A stretch of 64,000 bases of DNA, from NCBI GenBank assembly GCA_041178325.1, contig JBEGVN010000082.1, forward strand, positions 84,125 through 148,124, written 5' to 3'. This DNA is from UBA6136 sp041178325 (GTDB lineage Bacteria > Pseudomonadota > Gammaproteobacteria > Methylococcales > Methylococcaceae). The translations under genes were made by a program, and so were the position numbers. This document shows positions 34,479-43,688 of this stretch, piece by piece. Below the pieces are notes generated by a model that did not search any database, was not told the origin of the DNA, and was given only the letters and a program-made list of their open reading frames with translations. Position 1 is the first letter of the stretch; the number at the start of each line of letters is the position of its first letter.

Positions 34479-36437
34479 ATGCAATCACTTACTCGACTCA
34501 TTGAACGACTCAGCAGCCGACAAATCAGCGGCGTAGGCTTAGGGCTTTTCCGGATCGCCTTCTCGCTCGTTGCATTGCAGGAAGTCGTTTTCCTTTTCTA
34601 TTTCAGGCACCTCATCTTTGACCCCGTTCCCTATCTGGATCGTGCATCGCCGGTCATGCATCTTCTTCTCATCGTGTGGATGGGGGTTCTCGTGTGCTTG
34701 GCTCTGGGATATCAAACCTACAAGGCGGCTATCCTTAATTATCTTTTCTGGGTGGTTTTCGTGATCTTTACGCCCATGTGGCAGGATTTTGATGGGGGCT
34801 TCGACCAGTTAATGACGGGCACCAGCCTTTTGCTGATCTTCCTGCCGTCGTCACAGCGCTTGGCGCTCGACCCGATCAGGCTTCGCTGGGACACCCCACG
34901 ACCCGATCTTCTCGACCCTAACCCGCGAAACGTCTCTCAGCTGGCGTACCTTCTTCCCCTGGGAATCATGCTCGGCCTGCTTTATCTCGATTCAGGCATT
35001 CACAAGCTTTCATCCGAATTCTGGCGCAATGGCATGGGCGCTTGGCTACCATCGACCATGCCTTATTACATGTCACCGCTCGACATGAGCTTCCTTCTGA
35101 ATCACCAGTCACTGGAGATGCTGATCGGCTATAGCGTGATCGTATTCCAGCTGGTGTTTCTGTTTGTGTACTGGCATCGCTGGTTTCGAATTCCTTTGTT
35201 GCTCTTGGGTGTGAGCTTTCATCTAGGAATCATTGTCTCGCTCAATGTTTATCCTTTTGGCTTTGGTATGCTGGTGAACTACCTTCTTTTGGTTCCCGCC
35301 GCATTCTGGAATCGACTGGAAAGGGGGATCAAAGTCCAGAACCCCACACTGGATGTTTTTTACGACGAGGGATGCCCCTTGTGTCGAAGGACCGTTCTGG
35401 TCATCCACCATTTCGACATACGTCGGGCTGTCGCTTTCAAGGGACTCCAAAGTCATCATGAGGGAGAACCCCGTCTTGATGGCATTCCTCTTAGAACCTT
35501 ACTCACAGATTTATTCAGTACCGATAGCAAAGGGAGCCTCGCCTCAGGGCTCGATACCTATATTCGGATCCTTCGCGCACTCGGCTATACCTATCCTTTA
35601 GCGCTGTTCTTGAGCCTTCCCGGCATTTATGGAGTGGCAAATAGGATGTATCGACGAATCGCCGACTCACGCCAGCGGCAGCCCTGTGACGAGACCTGCG
35701 TCATACCGGTTAAAGATAGCCCTGAGAACCCTCATCCTTGGGCTGAGTTTCTCGAAAAACATGCGGGCACACCGCGCAAGAGAGCGTATCGGATTGCCAA
35801 AATCGTCATTGGCATTTTGGTCCTTCAACTGAACTGCACCCTGCACTACGGCATCCTTTACCGATGGGCGGGCAGTAAACCTCAGGATCCAGCATTAGCA
35901 CTTCTGGATCAGGCCAGCGACTCCGTCATCAACGTCTCCCATGCTTTCTTCGGCATTTCCCCACATGCCTTGTACCTGCATGATCATTTTGACAATTACA
36001 ACGAAATTGTCGCCCTGGTTTATCGGGATGGTTCAGGGCATGAGGAGTGGCTACCCTTCATCAATCAGGAAGGTCGTCTTTTATCGCCCAACTGGGGAAG
36101 AGTCCAGTCCATGTGGGCCAATGTAGCCATCACATCACACATGAGTCAGGACCGCCTTGAAAAATTCGGCCGCAAGGTTACCGCCTACTATAGCCGGGAA
36201 ATGGGCATCAACCTGGAGCATGCGGATTTCGTAATAAAGAGTAAGCGGGTAGAGGTTCCCACACACTGGGAACCTGAACTCAGGAAGCACAACCTCTCGG
36301 GCAACTGGACCGATATCGGGTTACTGAGCTGGCGAAACGGTATTGGACGTCTTAGCCTGGAGCCACGGCCGGGCGCTTTGAAACCGCGCGACCAGAAAGA
36401 CACGCCTCGCTCACTTGGAACCCCGCCGCCTCCTTAA
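34479..36437 (+). CDS. HTTM-DCC fusion membrane protein
   Basis: A 652-residue protein joining two families. Residues 15-285 form an HTTM domain (vitamin K-dependent carboxylase-like membrane region), starting GVGLGLFRIAFSLVALQ, with six to eight helices and YLDSGIHKLS. Residues about 288-395 are a DCC (DUF393) domain whose thioredoxin-like motif is FYDEGCPLCRR. Another helix (about 440-460) leads to an extracytoplasmic C-terminal domain with no match. The DCC motif suggests a thiol-disulfide role coupled to the membrane part. It overlaps the convergent hydrolase gene by 86 bases. Confidence 0.8.
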   Translation: MQSLTRLIERLSSRQISGVGLGLFRIAFSLVALQEVVFLFYFRHLIFDPVPYLDRASPVMHLLLIVWMGVLVCLALGYQTYKAAILNYLFWVVFVIFTPMWQDFDGGFDQLMTGTSLLLIFLPSSQRLALDPIRLRWDTPRPDLLDPNPRNVSQLAYLLPLGIMLGLLYLDSGIHKLSSEFWRNGMGAWLPSTMPYYMSPLDMSFLLNHQSLEMLIGYSVIVFQLVFLFVYWHRWFRIPLLLLGVSFHLGIIVSLNVYPFGFGMLVNYLLLVPAAFWNRLERGIKVQNPTLDVFYDEGCPLCRRTVLVIHHFDIRRAVAFKGLQSHHEGEPRLDGIPLRTLLTDLFSTDSKGSLASGLDTYIRILRALGYTYPLALFLSLPGIYGVANRMYRRIADSRQRQPCDETCVIPVKDSPENPHPWAEFLEKHAGTPRKRAYRIAKIVIGILVLQLNCTLHYGILYRWAGSKPQDPALALLDQASDSVINVSHAFFGISPHALYLHDHFDNYNEIVALVYRDGSGHEEWLPFINQEGRLLSPNWGRVQSMWANVAITSHMSQDRLEKFGRKVTAYYSREMGINLEHADFVIKSKRVEVPTHWEPELRKHNLSGNWTDIGLLSWRNGIGRLSLEPRPGALKPRDQKDTPRSLGTPPPP

Positions 36438-37422
36438 ATCCTTGGTAGGCCTGCAGCTCACACCCCGACAACAAGGGTGCCCTTCGATCAAGGATCCAGC
36501 CGACAACATCATGCAGCGGGATCGCGGCCTCAAGATCGCGTAGAAGGAGATGAAAACCCTCAGGATAATATGCTGCTCTCACCTCTGGCTTACCCGCAAT
36601 TCGCGCCCAAAGGCGCTGGACCGGGGCGGCAGGGATGATCTCGTCCTTGCCGCCGTATAGGATTAAGACAGGCCCGTTAAGTTGATCGACTCCAATCTGG
36701 GCCGCATCCATTAGATCAGCAAGACCCTGGATCGCATCAATCCGCGTTGCCTTAATCACCCAAGGATCACGCCCCAACCCCCGCAACATTTCCAGATTGT
36801 CAGACGCCTGAACCCGGAGTCCACTCCCGGTCAGCCGAAACTCAGGCAACGTTAGCGCCGCCAGATCGAGGATCAAAGATTGATACCAAGGCATCGTGTC
36901 CCTCGACCATACGGCAGGTGCTGAGAGAATGACGCCGTCTACAGTTAAGGTCGGATTGTGAGTGAGAGCGGTGATGGCAACAGCAGCGCCCATGCTTTCT
37001 CCCAGAAGAAAAACAGGAATGCCCCGATAACGGGCCTTGACCGCCTGAGTGATCAATTGAAGATCTTCGCCATAGGACGCTGATCCTGCCCATAGCCCCG
37101 TTCTTTCAGACAGACCGAATCCACGCTGATCGTAGGCAATCAAGCCAATGCCACGGGCCGCGAAATAGGAACCCACCGCATCAAACGCCCGACTGTAATC
37201 GTTGAAGCCATGGAGTGCCACCACTATGGCCTGCATTCCACTTTGCTGTGGCAAAAAGGTGCGAACGGGAATGATCCGCCCATCGGGAGAAAGAAAATGG
37301 GCCGAAGCCAGGTGGGTCTCTCCACTGGCTTTGTGCTGCGTCGGTATAGTGCTGTCAGCACACCCTGCCAGAAGCAAAAAGCTCACCCCACACAAACTGA
37401 GAAGCAAAAATCGGTAATGCAT
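36352..37422 (-). CDS. Alpha/beta hydrolase lipoprotein, lysophospholipase-like
   Basis: A 356-residue serine hydrolase of the Hydrolase_4 (lysophospholipase/monoacylglycerol lipase) group. The lipobox LLAGC, at about residues 16-20, anchors it to a membrane. The nucleophile elbow is LLGESMGAAVA; the acid and His follow in YGGKDEIIP and EGFHLLLRD. I start it at ATG 37422, because the 31 extra residues in the longer frame precede the signal peptide. The C-terminal 30 residues are encoded inside the opposite-strand end of the HTTM-DCC gene. It lies upstream of and divergent from the phospholipid repair pair aas-lplT, which fits lysophospholipid metabolism. Confidence 0.85.
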   Translation of the reverse strand: MHYRFLLLSLCGVSFLLLAGCADSTIPTQHKASGETHLASAHFLSPDGRIIPVRTFLPQQSGMQAIVVALHGFNDYSRAFDAVGSYFAARGIGLIAYDQRGFGLSERTGLWAGSASYGEDLQLITQAVKARYRGIPVFLLGESMGAAVAITALTHNPTLTVDGVILSAPAVWSRDTMPWYQSLILDLAALTLPEFRLTGSGLRVQASDNLEMLRGLGRDPWVIKATRIDAIQGLADLMDAAQIGVDQLNGPVLILYGGKDEIIPAAPVQRLWARIAGKPEVRAAYYPEGFHLLLRDLEAAIPLHDVVGWILDRRAPLLSGCELQAYQGFKEAAGFQVSEACLSGRAVSKRPAVAPG

Positions 37423-37661
37423 TCTGGTGACTCGGGTTTTTGCAGACTTTCGCACAAAATGCCCCATGACGGCCTCTAAAATCTCCGCAAATTGACGCGT
37501 AGCATCGTCCAGCAAGGTAGGCTAAGATGGCCCAGCCTATCGGATCGGCGGCGCGATTGTCTCCCTGCCCCGATGCCCGAAGGCCTCTTGCCCTGAGGCT
37601 GCAGCGCCTCTCCATGTGCAACGACTTCGCTTGAGCGCGAGCGTCAAAGGCTTTTAACCCC

Positions 37662-39818
37662 ATGGTCAAAAAACTCCTCCGCTGGCTTCTGATGCTTCTA
37701 TTCCGAGTGAAAGTCACTGGGCTGGAGCATTACCAGCAGGCAGGCGACAGGGTCCTGATCGTCTCCAACCATACCTCATACCTCGACCCCATCCTGCTCT
37801 GGGCTTTCCTGCCTGATGACGTCACCTTTGCGATCAACACGGAAATCGCTCGTCAGTGGTGGGTCAAACCTGCACTCAGGATTGCGCGGGTATTTCCGAT
37901 GGATCCGTTGCAACCACTTTCGATCAAGTCCCTCACACACTACATCAGGGAAAACCAAAAAGCAGTCATCTTTCCGGAAGGAAGGATCACTGTGACTGGC
38001 GCCCTCATGAAGGTCTATGACGGCGCAGCGGTGGTTGCCGAACACTCGGGGGCGGCCATATTGCCAATCCGCATCGACGGAGCCCAATACACGCCGGTTT
38101 CCAGAATGCATGGCATTGTCCGTCTTCGCTGGTTTCCACCCATTACCCTGAACATCCTGCCACCCCGTGACATCATGCATCGCGCCGATGCCGACCCGCA
38201 CGATCGTCGGCAACGCATGGGCATCATGCTGACCGACATCATGAGCGACATGATGTTTGAAACCGGCCATCATGAGAGAACCCTGTTCGCCGCCTTGCTT
38301 GATGCCCGAAGAATTCACGGCGGGAGCCACAAGGTTCTGGAGGACATCAGACGCAAGCCCATGAGCTACAACGGGCTGATTGCTCAAACCTTGGCGCTCG
38401 GTCGAAAGCTCGAAAAGATCACCACCCGTGGTGAACATGTCGGGCTTTTTCTCCCCAACACCAATACCACCGTAGCCGTCTTCCTGGGGCTTCAGGTTTT
38501 TGGGCGGGTGCCTGCCATGCTGAATTTCAGTGCAGGTTCCCGCAATATCGCCTCGGCCATCAAAACGGCGCAGATCAAAACCTTCATTACCTCGCGCCGC
38601 TTTGTGGTGAATGGGAAACTCGAATCGACCGTTGAGTCTTTAAGGGATGAGGTCCACATCCTCTTTCTCGAGGACATCGCAGAGTCCATTGGTGGCGGCG
38701 ATAAACTCAGAGCACTGCTGGACTCTCGGACTGCGACCTTTTGGTATCGTGATCTTGACCCCAAATACTCCCATCGCCCGGCGGTTGTTTTGTTCACCTC
38801 AGGATCTGAGGGCGAGCCCAAAGGGGTGGTCCTCTCTCATGCCAACCTTCTGGCGAATCGAGAGCAGCTTGCTGCTCGACTGGATCTCAATGCTCAGGAC
38901 ACCATCCTTAACGCCTTGCCGATGTTCCATGCCTTTGGCCTGACCGCCGGAACGCTTCTGCCGCTCTTTTACGGCATGAAAACCTTCCTTTACCCCTCTC
39001 CCCTCCATTATCGAATCATCCCTGAAATCGCTTACGATCTGAACGCGACGATTCTCTTCGGCACCAATACGTTTCTGGCGGGTTACGCCAAGTATGCTCA
39101 TCCCTACGATTTTTACAGTGTCAGGTATGTTTTTGCCGGTGCCGAGAAGCTTCAAGATGACACTCGTCGACTCTGGGTCGATAAGTTTGGTATTCGGGTG
39201 CTTGAGGGCTACGGCACCACCGAGACCTCACCGATCCTTGCTGCCAACACACCGATGTTTTATCAGGAAGGAACCGTTGGCCGTTTTATGCCAGGCATTG
39301 ACTGGCAGTTGGAAGAGGTCGAGGGCGTCTCAGAAGGAGGCCGTCTCCATGTCGCCGGGCCCAACATCATGTTGGGCTATCTGAGACCACAAAGGCCAGG
39401 ACATCTTGAGCCCCCCCAATCCCGCTTTGGTTTGGGCTGGTATGACACCGGAGACATCGTCAAGGTCAATGATCATGGCTTTGTGACCATCTGTGGGCGG
39501 GTCAAGCGCTTCGCCAAGATCGGAGGTGAAATGGTTTCCCTAACGGCCGTCGAAGATATCGCCTCTAGGGTGTGGCCAGGGACCCTGCACGCAGCGGTCA
39601 CGCTCAGCGATGAAAAGAAAGGCGAAAAGATTATCCTGGTCACGCAGCAGCGCGAAGTAGAGCGCAGCGAATTCCTTAAGGGTGCGCAAACACTCGGCTT
39701 TAGCGAACTATATACCCCACGGGAAATCCTGTATGCCAAGGAGATTCCGCTACTGGGATCTGGAAAGGTCGACTACCCCGCCCTTCAATGCCTGGTCACC
39801 GAGGCTCTTACCGGATGA
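37662..39818 (+). CDS. aas: Acyl-ACP synthetase/2-acyl-lysophospholipid acyltransferase Aas
   Basis: Two-domain inner-membrane enzyme that reacylates lysophosphatidylethanolamine. Residues 1-200 are a PlsC-type acyltransferase with NHTSYLD (the HX4D motif) and the FPEGRITVTG block; residues 230-715 are an AMP-forming acyl-CoA/ACP synthetase with VLFTSGSEGEPKGVVLSHANL, GYGTTETSP and a terminal catalytic Lys in GSGKVDYP. 718 residues is nearly the E. coli length (719). The partner lplT follows with an ATGA overlap, whereas in E. coli lplT precedes aas. Confidence 0.94.
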   Translation: MVKKLLRWLLMLLFRVKVTGLEHYQQAGDRVLIVSNHTSYLDPILLWAFLPDDVTFAINTEIARQWWVKPALRIARVFPMDPLQPLSIKSLTHYIRENQKAVIFPEGRITVTGALMKVYDGAAVVAEHSGAAILPIRIDGAQYTPVSRMHGIVRLRWFPPITLNILPPRDIMHRADADPHDRRQRMGIMLTDIMSDMMFETGHHERTLFAALLDARRIHGGSHKVLEDIRRKPMSYNGLIAQTLALGRKLEKITTRGEHVGLFLPNTNTTVAVFLGLQVFGRVPAMLNFSAGSRNIASAIKTAQIKTFITSRRFVVNGKLESTVESLRDEVHILFLEDIAESIGGGDKLRALLDSRTATFWYRDLDPKYSHRPAVVLFTSGSEGEPKGVVLSHANLLANREQLAARLDLNAQDTILNALPMFHAFGLTAGTLLPLFYGMKTFLYPSPLHYRIIPEIAYDLNATILFGTNTFLAGYAKYAHPYDFYSVRYVFAGAEKLQDDTRRLWVDKFGIRVLEGYGTTETSPILAANTPMFYQEGTVGRFMPGIDWQLEEVEGVSEGGRLHVAGPNIMLGYLRPQRPGHLEPPQSRFGLGWYDTGDIVKVNDHGFVTICGRVKRFAKIGGEMVSLTAVEDIASRVWPGTLHAAVTLSDEKKGEKIILVTQQREVERSEFLKGAQTLGFSELYTPREILYAKEIPLLGSGKVDYPALQCLVTEALTG

Positions 39819-41002
39819 ACCGGGGACTGCATACACTCATCGGCGCCCAGTTCTTGTCGGCGTTTGGCGATAACGCAATCCTTTTCACCGTGATTGCCCT
39901 GACCCTTCAGGAAGGCGGGCGTGGCAGCTGGTACATTCCTGCGCTCCAGAGCGCATTTATTCTGGCATTCATTCTCCTGATGCCTTGGGTGGGTCGATTG
40001 GCTGATCGTCGGCCTAAACCCCGGGTTCTTCTTGGTGCCAATCTGGTCAAGGCCTTGGGCGCGTTGGCAATTGCCTTTGGCATTGAACCCCTCGTGGGAT
40101 ACGCCGTGATTGGCGTGGGTGCCGCATCCTATGGACCGGCCAAATACGGCATTATTCCGGACCTCAGCACTGAGGATCAGCTTGTTCGCGCCAATGGATG
40201 GGTCGAGGGTGCGACCATCGCCGCTATCCTGACCGGAACGGTAGGTGGCGCCCGGCTAGCCGACTACTCGATCCCTTGGGCGCTCGGATTGGTCATCGTG
40301 CTTTACCTCACCTCAGGGCTTGCAACCTTTTTTCTGCCCCTAGGCCCCGTCAAGCTAATAAAAGGGGAAAACTCCGCCTGGGGCGAGCTTCTGGTGTCTT
40401 TGAAACATCTGGGGGCCGATACCAGGATCCGTCTTATCTTGATTGCTCTCAGTCTCTTTTGGTCTATTGCCGCGACCTTGCGTGTCGTTCTGGTTGCATG
40501 GGCGCCTGAAGTCCTGCACGCCGAATCGGCCAGTGCCATCGCTAACTTGACCTTCTTCATGGCGATTGGAATCGTAATCGGCGCTGCCATCGTGCCTCGT
40601 TTCATCCCGCTGAACAGGGTTCGTCGTGCAAGATTTCCTGCTTATCTCATGGGAATTTTGTTTATCCTGATGGCTTTCGTGACGGAGACCCTGGTTGCCG
40701 AAATACTCCTTCTGGGCATTGGCATTTTTGGTGGCATGATCGTGGTACCCCTGAATGCTTCCGTTCAGGAGAATGGTCATCACTCTATTGGCAGCGGCCG
40801 CGCCGTCGCCGCCCAGAATTTTTTCCAAAACAGCGCCATTCTCCTTGGCATGGGCATTTATTCTGCAAGTGCAGCGCAGGGCGCAACAGCCATCCAGGCA
40901 ATCTTCTTGCTTGGAGGCCTGGTTGTCGTTTCAACCTTTATCCTTTCACGGTTTCTTCCAAAACCGAATAAATCCACCCCGACTGCTCCCACACAGGTGT
41001 AA
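39815..41002 (+). CDS. lplT: Lysophospholipid transporter LplT
   Basis: Major facilitator protein that flips lysophosphatidylethanolamine into the cytoplasm for Aas. The 395-residue protein has about 12 helices, with the family start LIGAQFLSAFGDNAILFTVIALTL and the first-loop segment LADRRPKPRVLLGANLVKALG. The ATG at 39815 overlaps the aas stop; the upstream in-frame start at 39788 lies inside aas and is not needed. Together with aas it forms the lysophospholipid repair unit. Confidence 0.93.
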   Translation: MNRGLHTLIGAQFLSAFGDNAILFTVIALTLQEGGRGSWYIPALQSAFILAFILLMPWVGRLADRRPKPRVLLGANLVKALGALAIAFGIEPLVGYAVIGVGAASYGPAKYGIIPDLSTEDQLVRANGWVEGATIAAILTGTVGGARLADYSIPWALGLVIVLYLTSGLATFFLPLGPVKLIKGENSAWGELLVSLKHLGADTRIRLILIALSLFWSIAATLRVVLVAWAPEVLHAESASAIANLTFFMAIGIVIGAAIVPRFIPLNRVRRARFPAYLMGILFILMAFVTETLVAEILLLGIGIFGGMIVVPLNASVQENGHHSIGSGRAVAAQNFFQNSAILLGMGIYSASAAQGATAIQAIFLLGGLVVVSTFILSRFLPKPNKSTPTAPTQV

Positions 41003-41033
41003 GCTCCGATCCTCTTAACCGAAACTTTTTGCT

Positions 41034-41420
41034 GTGATTCGAAATCTGACCCTTTTCCTATTTCTGGCATCTCTGGCGTCCTGCTCAACCGTTACCACCC
41101 GAAAAAGCACGGGCGAGGAAGTCACCATGACGCAAGAGGAATTTTCCAAATATGTGGAACACGTTTTTCGCTACCACAATCAGATCATGGCTGAGCTGAT
41201 CGAAAGCGCCTCAGACCGGACCGAACGATCAAGCAGAACCTACAAGGATTTGACCTCGGCCGAGAAAAACATGGTGACGCTGTGCGAGCCTCTGAACGAA
41301 GTCGTCACCGAAACCCTATCGGGTCAAAATATTGGCCTTCGACTCAAGATGAAGCTTGTCGAGGCGGCGCCAGCCTGTGAATCAGCGACTCAAGCGGTCG
41401 ACAAGCTCATCACGGAATAG
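41034..41420 (+). CDS. Small lipoprotein of unknown function
   Basis: A 128-residue lipoprotein with signal peptide and lipobox LASCS (about residues 14-18). The mature part is helical, with repeated Glu and Lys and two Cys (LCEPLN and APACES) that may form a disulfide. GTG start with a weak ribosome-binding site. It lies 31 bases after lplT and is likely on the same transcript. No family recognised. Confidence 0.65.
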   Translation: MIRNLTLFLFLASLASCSTVTTRKSTGEEVTMTQEEFSKYVEHVFRYHNQIMAELIESASDRTERSSRTYKDLTSAEKNMVTLCEPLNEVVTETLSGQNIGLRLKMKLVEAAPACESATQAVDKLITE

Positions 41421-41439
41421 GGCTTACAGCTTCGATCGA

Positions 41440-41910
41440 TCACTTGACTGCGATCAGATCCACATCAAAGATTAAAGTCGCGTTAGGCGGAATAGCCCCA
41501 CCCGCGCCGCGCTCGCCGTAGGCCAGATCCGAAGGGATAAAGAAGCGGGTTTTTCCGCCTTCCTTCATCAACTGAAGTCCTTCGGTCCACCCCGGAATCA
41601 CTCGATTCAGGGGAAACTCAATCCCCTCCCCGCGATCAAACTCGCGACCATCCACAAAGCTACCCGCATAGTTCACTCGAACCATCTCGGTTGCGCTCGG
41701 CTGGCGTCCCTTTCCCTCCTGCAAGACCTGATACTGAAGACCTGAAGCTGTCGTGAAAACCCCGGGTTTACCCGCATTCTCTAAAAGGAAGGCTTTGCCG
41801 GCCTCAGCGGCCTTGCCATCATCACGATTCATTCCCTGACAGCCCGTCATCAGGACAAAAATGAGGAGTAGAGGAGATATCAAAGACCAAGAGGAGCGGA
41901 ATTTTTGCAT
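41440..41910 (-). CDS. FKBP-type peptidyl-prolyl isomerase, lipoprotein
   Basis: Envelope-located FKBP isomerase of 156 residues. The lipobox MTGC is near residues 21-24. A short linker precedes the FKBP domain (about 65-155): VRVNYAGSFVDGREFDRG, FPLNRVIPGWTEGLQLMKEGGK and FIPSDLAYGERG with the family active-site aromatic residues. The N-terminal part contains the GKAFLLENAGKPGV sequence of FkpA/Mip-type proteins, but the dimerisation helix is much shorter than in FkpA. It probably assists folding of envelope proteins. Convergent with the small lipoprotein gene. Confidence 0.93.
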   Translation of the reverse strand: MQKFRSSWSLISPLLLIFVLMTGCQGMNRDDGKAAEAGKAFLLENAGKPGVFTTASGLQYQVLQEGKGRQPSATEMVRVNYAGSFVDGREFDRGEGIEFPLNRVIPGWTEGLQLMKEGGKTRFFIPSDLAYGERGAGGAIPPNATLIFDVDLIAVK

Positions 41911-41957
41911 GAGGATCAGTGTGGTATGACGAAAAGAAGACGCAGTATGCCAAATGC

Positions 41958-43133
41958 TTATCGCGGAAGAAAATCTCGAATGCGAGCCAGCGCCTCATGT
42001 AGCCTTGGGATAGAAGCGGTGTAAGCAAAACGGACATGGTTATGCGCACCATGAACGCCAAAGTCCGTTCCAGGTGTCAGAGCAACACCGGCCTGATCCA
42101 GAAGGTCTCGTGCAAACGATTCACTGTCGGCCGCAAAGGGGGTTGAATCGGCATACACATAAAATGCCCCATCGGCGCGGGCAGATAGACCAAATCCCAA
42201 ATCGCCAAGCCCTTCAATGAGAACCTTTCGACGCGCGGCAAAGGCCCCTCTTCTCCGCTCCAGCTCTTCCCGATTGGGGCTGGAAAAAGCCGCAAGTGCT
42301 GCGTATTGGGAGAGCGTTGGCGCAGAAATAAACAGATTCTGTGCAAGTCGCTCCGCCGCTTCAACCGCCCATTCCGGAACAACAGCCCAACCCAAGCGCC
42401 AGCCCGTCATTCCAAAGTACTTAGAGAAACTGTTGATGACGAAGGTCTCGTCCGAGAGCGCCAACGCGGAAACGGCTGGCTCGCCATACTCAAGTCCATG
42501 ATAGATCTCATCGGAGATGACATAGCCATCTTTTGCCAAGACCGTCTGAATCACCTCATGAAAGGTCTCGCGAGGCATTACAGTCCCAGTTGGGTTTGAT
42601 GGCGACGCCAGAAGAACACCACGCGTTGATGGCGTCCAGGACATGGCAATCTGCGAGGGGGTGAGATTAAATTCCGAATGAATTCCTACGGGCAGGCTCC
42701 TCGGTATCCCACCTGCCAGCAGAATGAAATTTGGGTAGCAGGGGTAACCTGGATCAGCAATGAGCACCTCATGACCAAGATCCACCATCAGGCCCAAAAC
42801 CAGGGACAGCGCACCGGAGGCCCCCGGGGTCACGAAAATCCTTCGGGGATCGGGCGCCCTGCCATAACGTTCCCCATAATCACGTGCAATCGCCTCTCTC
42901 AGGGCCGGCAACCCGCCCGCCGGGGTGTAACCCAAGGGGTACCCCTGCGCAAGGTGATGCTGCGCCGCAGTGACAATTGCCGGGGGCGTTGGGAAGTCGG
43001 GTTCACCAATCTCCATGTGCACGATGTCCCGACCGGCAGCCTCATGACCCCGTGCACGCTCCAGAATTTCCATGACTTTGAAGGGAGAAACCTTCTGCGC
43101 CCTGACCCCAAGACTTATCTCGCTGTTTTTCAA
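41958..43133 (-). CDS. Class I/II PLP-dependent aminotransferase
   Basis: A pyridoxal-phosphate aminotransferase of about 391 residues in the aspartate aminotransferase fold. The N-terminal HMEIGEPDFPTPP block, FVTPGASGALSLVLG, SPSNPTGTVMP and the Schiff-base segment NSFSKYFGMTGWRLGW are all seen. It resembles alanine or valine-pyruvate type enzymes, but the substrate cannot be fixed. I prefer TTG at 43133 with AAAGGGAAAG upstream; the longer frame from 43226 adds a Lys-rich stretch not seen in the family. It is divergent from dksA, with 114 bases between the starts. Confidence 0.85.
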   Translation of the reverse strand: MKNSEISLGVRAQKVSPFKVMEILERARGHEAAGRDIVHMEIGEPDFPTPPAIVTAAQHHLAQGYPLGYTPAGGLPALREAIARDYGERYGRAPDPRRIFVTPGASGALSLVLGLMVDLGHEVLIADPGYPCYPNFILLAGGIPRSLPVGIHSEFNLTPSQIAMSWTPSTRGVLLASPSNPTGTVMPRETFHEVIQTVLAKDGYVISDEIYHGLEYGEPAVSALALSDETFVINSFSKYFGMTGWRLGWAVVPEWAVEAAERLAQNLFISAPTLSQYAALAAFSSPNREELERRRGAFAARRKVLIEGLGDLGFGLSARADGAFYVYADSTPFAADSESFARDLLDQAGVALTPGTDFGVHGAHNHVRFAYTASIPRLHEALARIRDFLPR

Positions 43134-43247
43134 ATGCTTTCCCTTTTGTGACGCCGATTCACAGGTGGTTGTGAATGATGATTTCCAATAGCACAATTTA
43201 CCCCTATACTTGCGGGATTTCTTCAAAAGCGGTAAGGAACTGAAAGC
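43134..43247. promoter_or_regulatory. Divergent aminotransferase/dksA promoter region
   Basis: A 114-base spacer. On the plus strand a TATACT hexamer (43205-43210) lies 38 bases upstream of the dksA ATG and could be its -10 element; the -35 is poor. AAGGAA precedes the dksA ATG by 8 bases. Confidence 0.4.
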
Positions 43248-43688
43248 ATGTCTGGTAGTAAGACAACTGGGACCAATTCAAATCCCTTTACCTTCGAGCC
43301 GTATCAGCCAAGGGAAGGGGAAGAGTACATGAGCGAGGGGCAGGTGGAGCATTTCCGTCAGATCCTCGGAAACTGGAAAAACGAGCTCATGAGTGAAGTG
43401 GATCGAACGGTTCACCACATGCAGGATGAAGCCGCCAACTTCCCCGATCCAAATGACCGTGCAACCCAAGAGTCGGAGTTCAGCCTCGAACTCAGGACGC
43501 GGGACCGGGAGCGAAAGCTGATCAAGAAGATTGACGAATCCCTGCAGAATCTTGAGCGTGGCGATTATGGCTTCTGTGAGACCTGTGGGATTGAAATCGG
43601 TCTGCGTCGACTGGAAGCTCGCCCTACAGCGACCCAATGCATTGACTGCAAGACCCTGGACGAAATCAGGGAAAGACAGGTCAGCTGA
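43248..43688 (+). CDS. dksA: RNA polymerase-binding transcription factor DksA
   Basis: Acts with ppGpp in the RNA polymerase secondary channel during the stringent response. The 146-residue protein has the coiled coil with its acidic tip (around residues 65-80; the tip has DPNDRATQ) and a C-terminal C4 zinc finger: CETCG near 110 and CIDCK near 132. The normal length is about 150. The gene is followed by gluQ with overlapping stop and start regions, the conserved dksA-gluQ order. Confidence 0.97.
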   Translation: MSGSKTTGTNSNPFTFEPYQPREGEEYMSEGQVEHFRQILGNWKNELMSEVDRTVHHMQDEAANFPDPNDRATQESEFSLELRTRDRERKLIKKIDESLQNLERGDYGFCETCGIEIGLRRLEARPTATQCIDCKTLDEIRERQVS

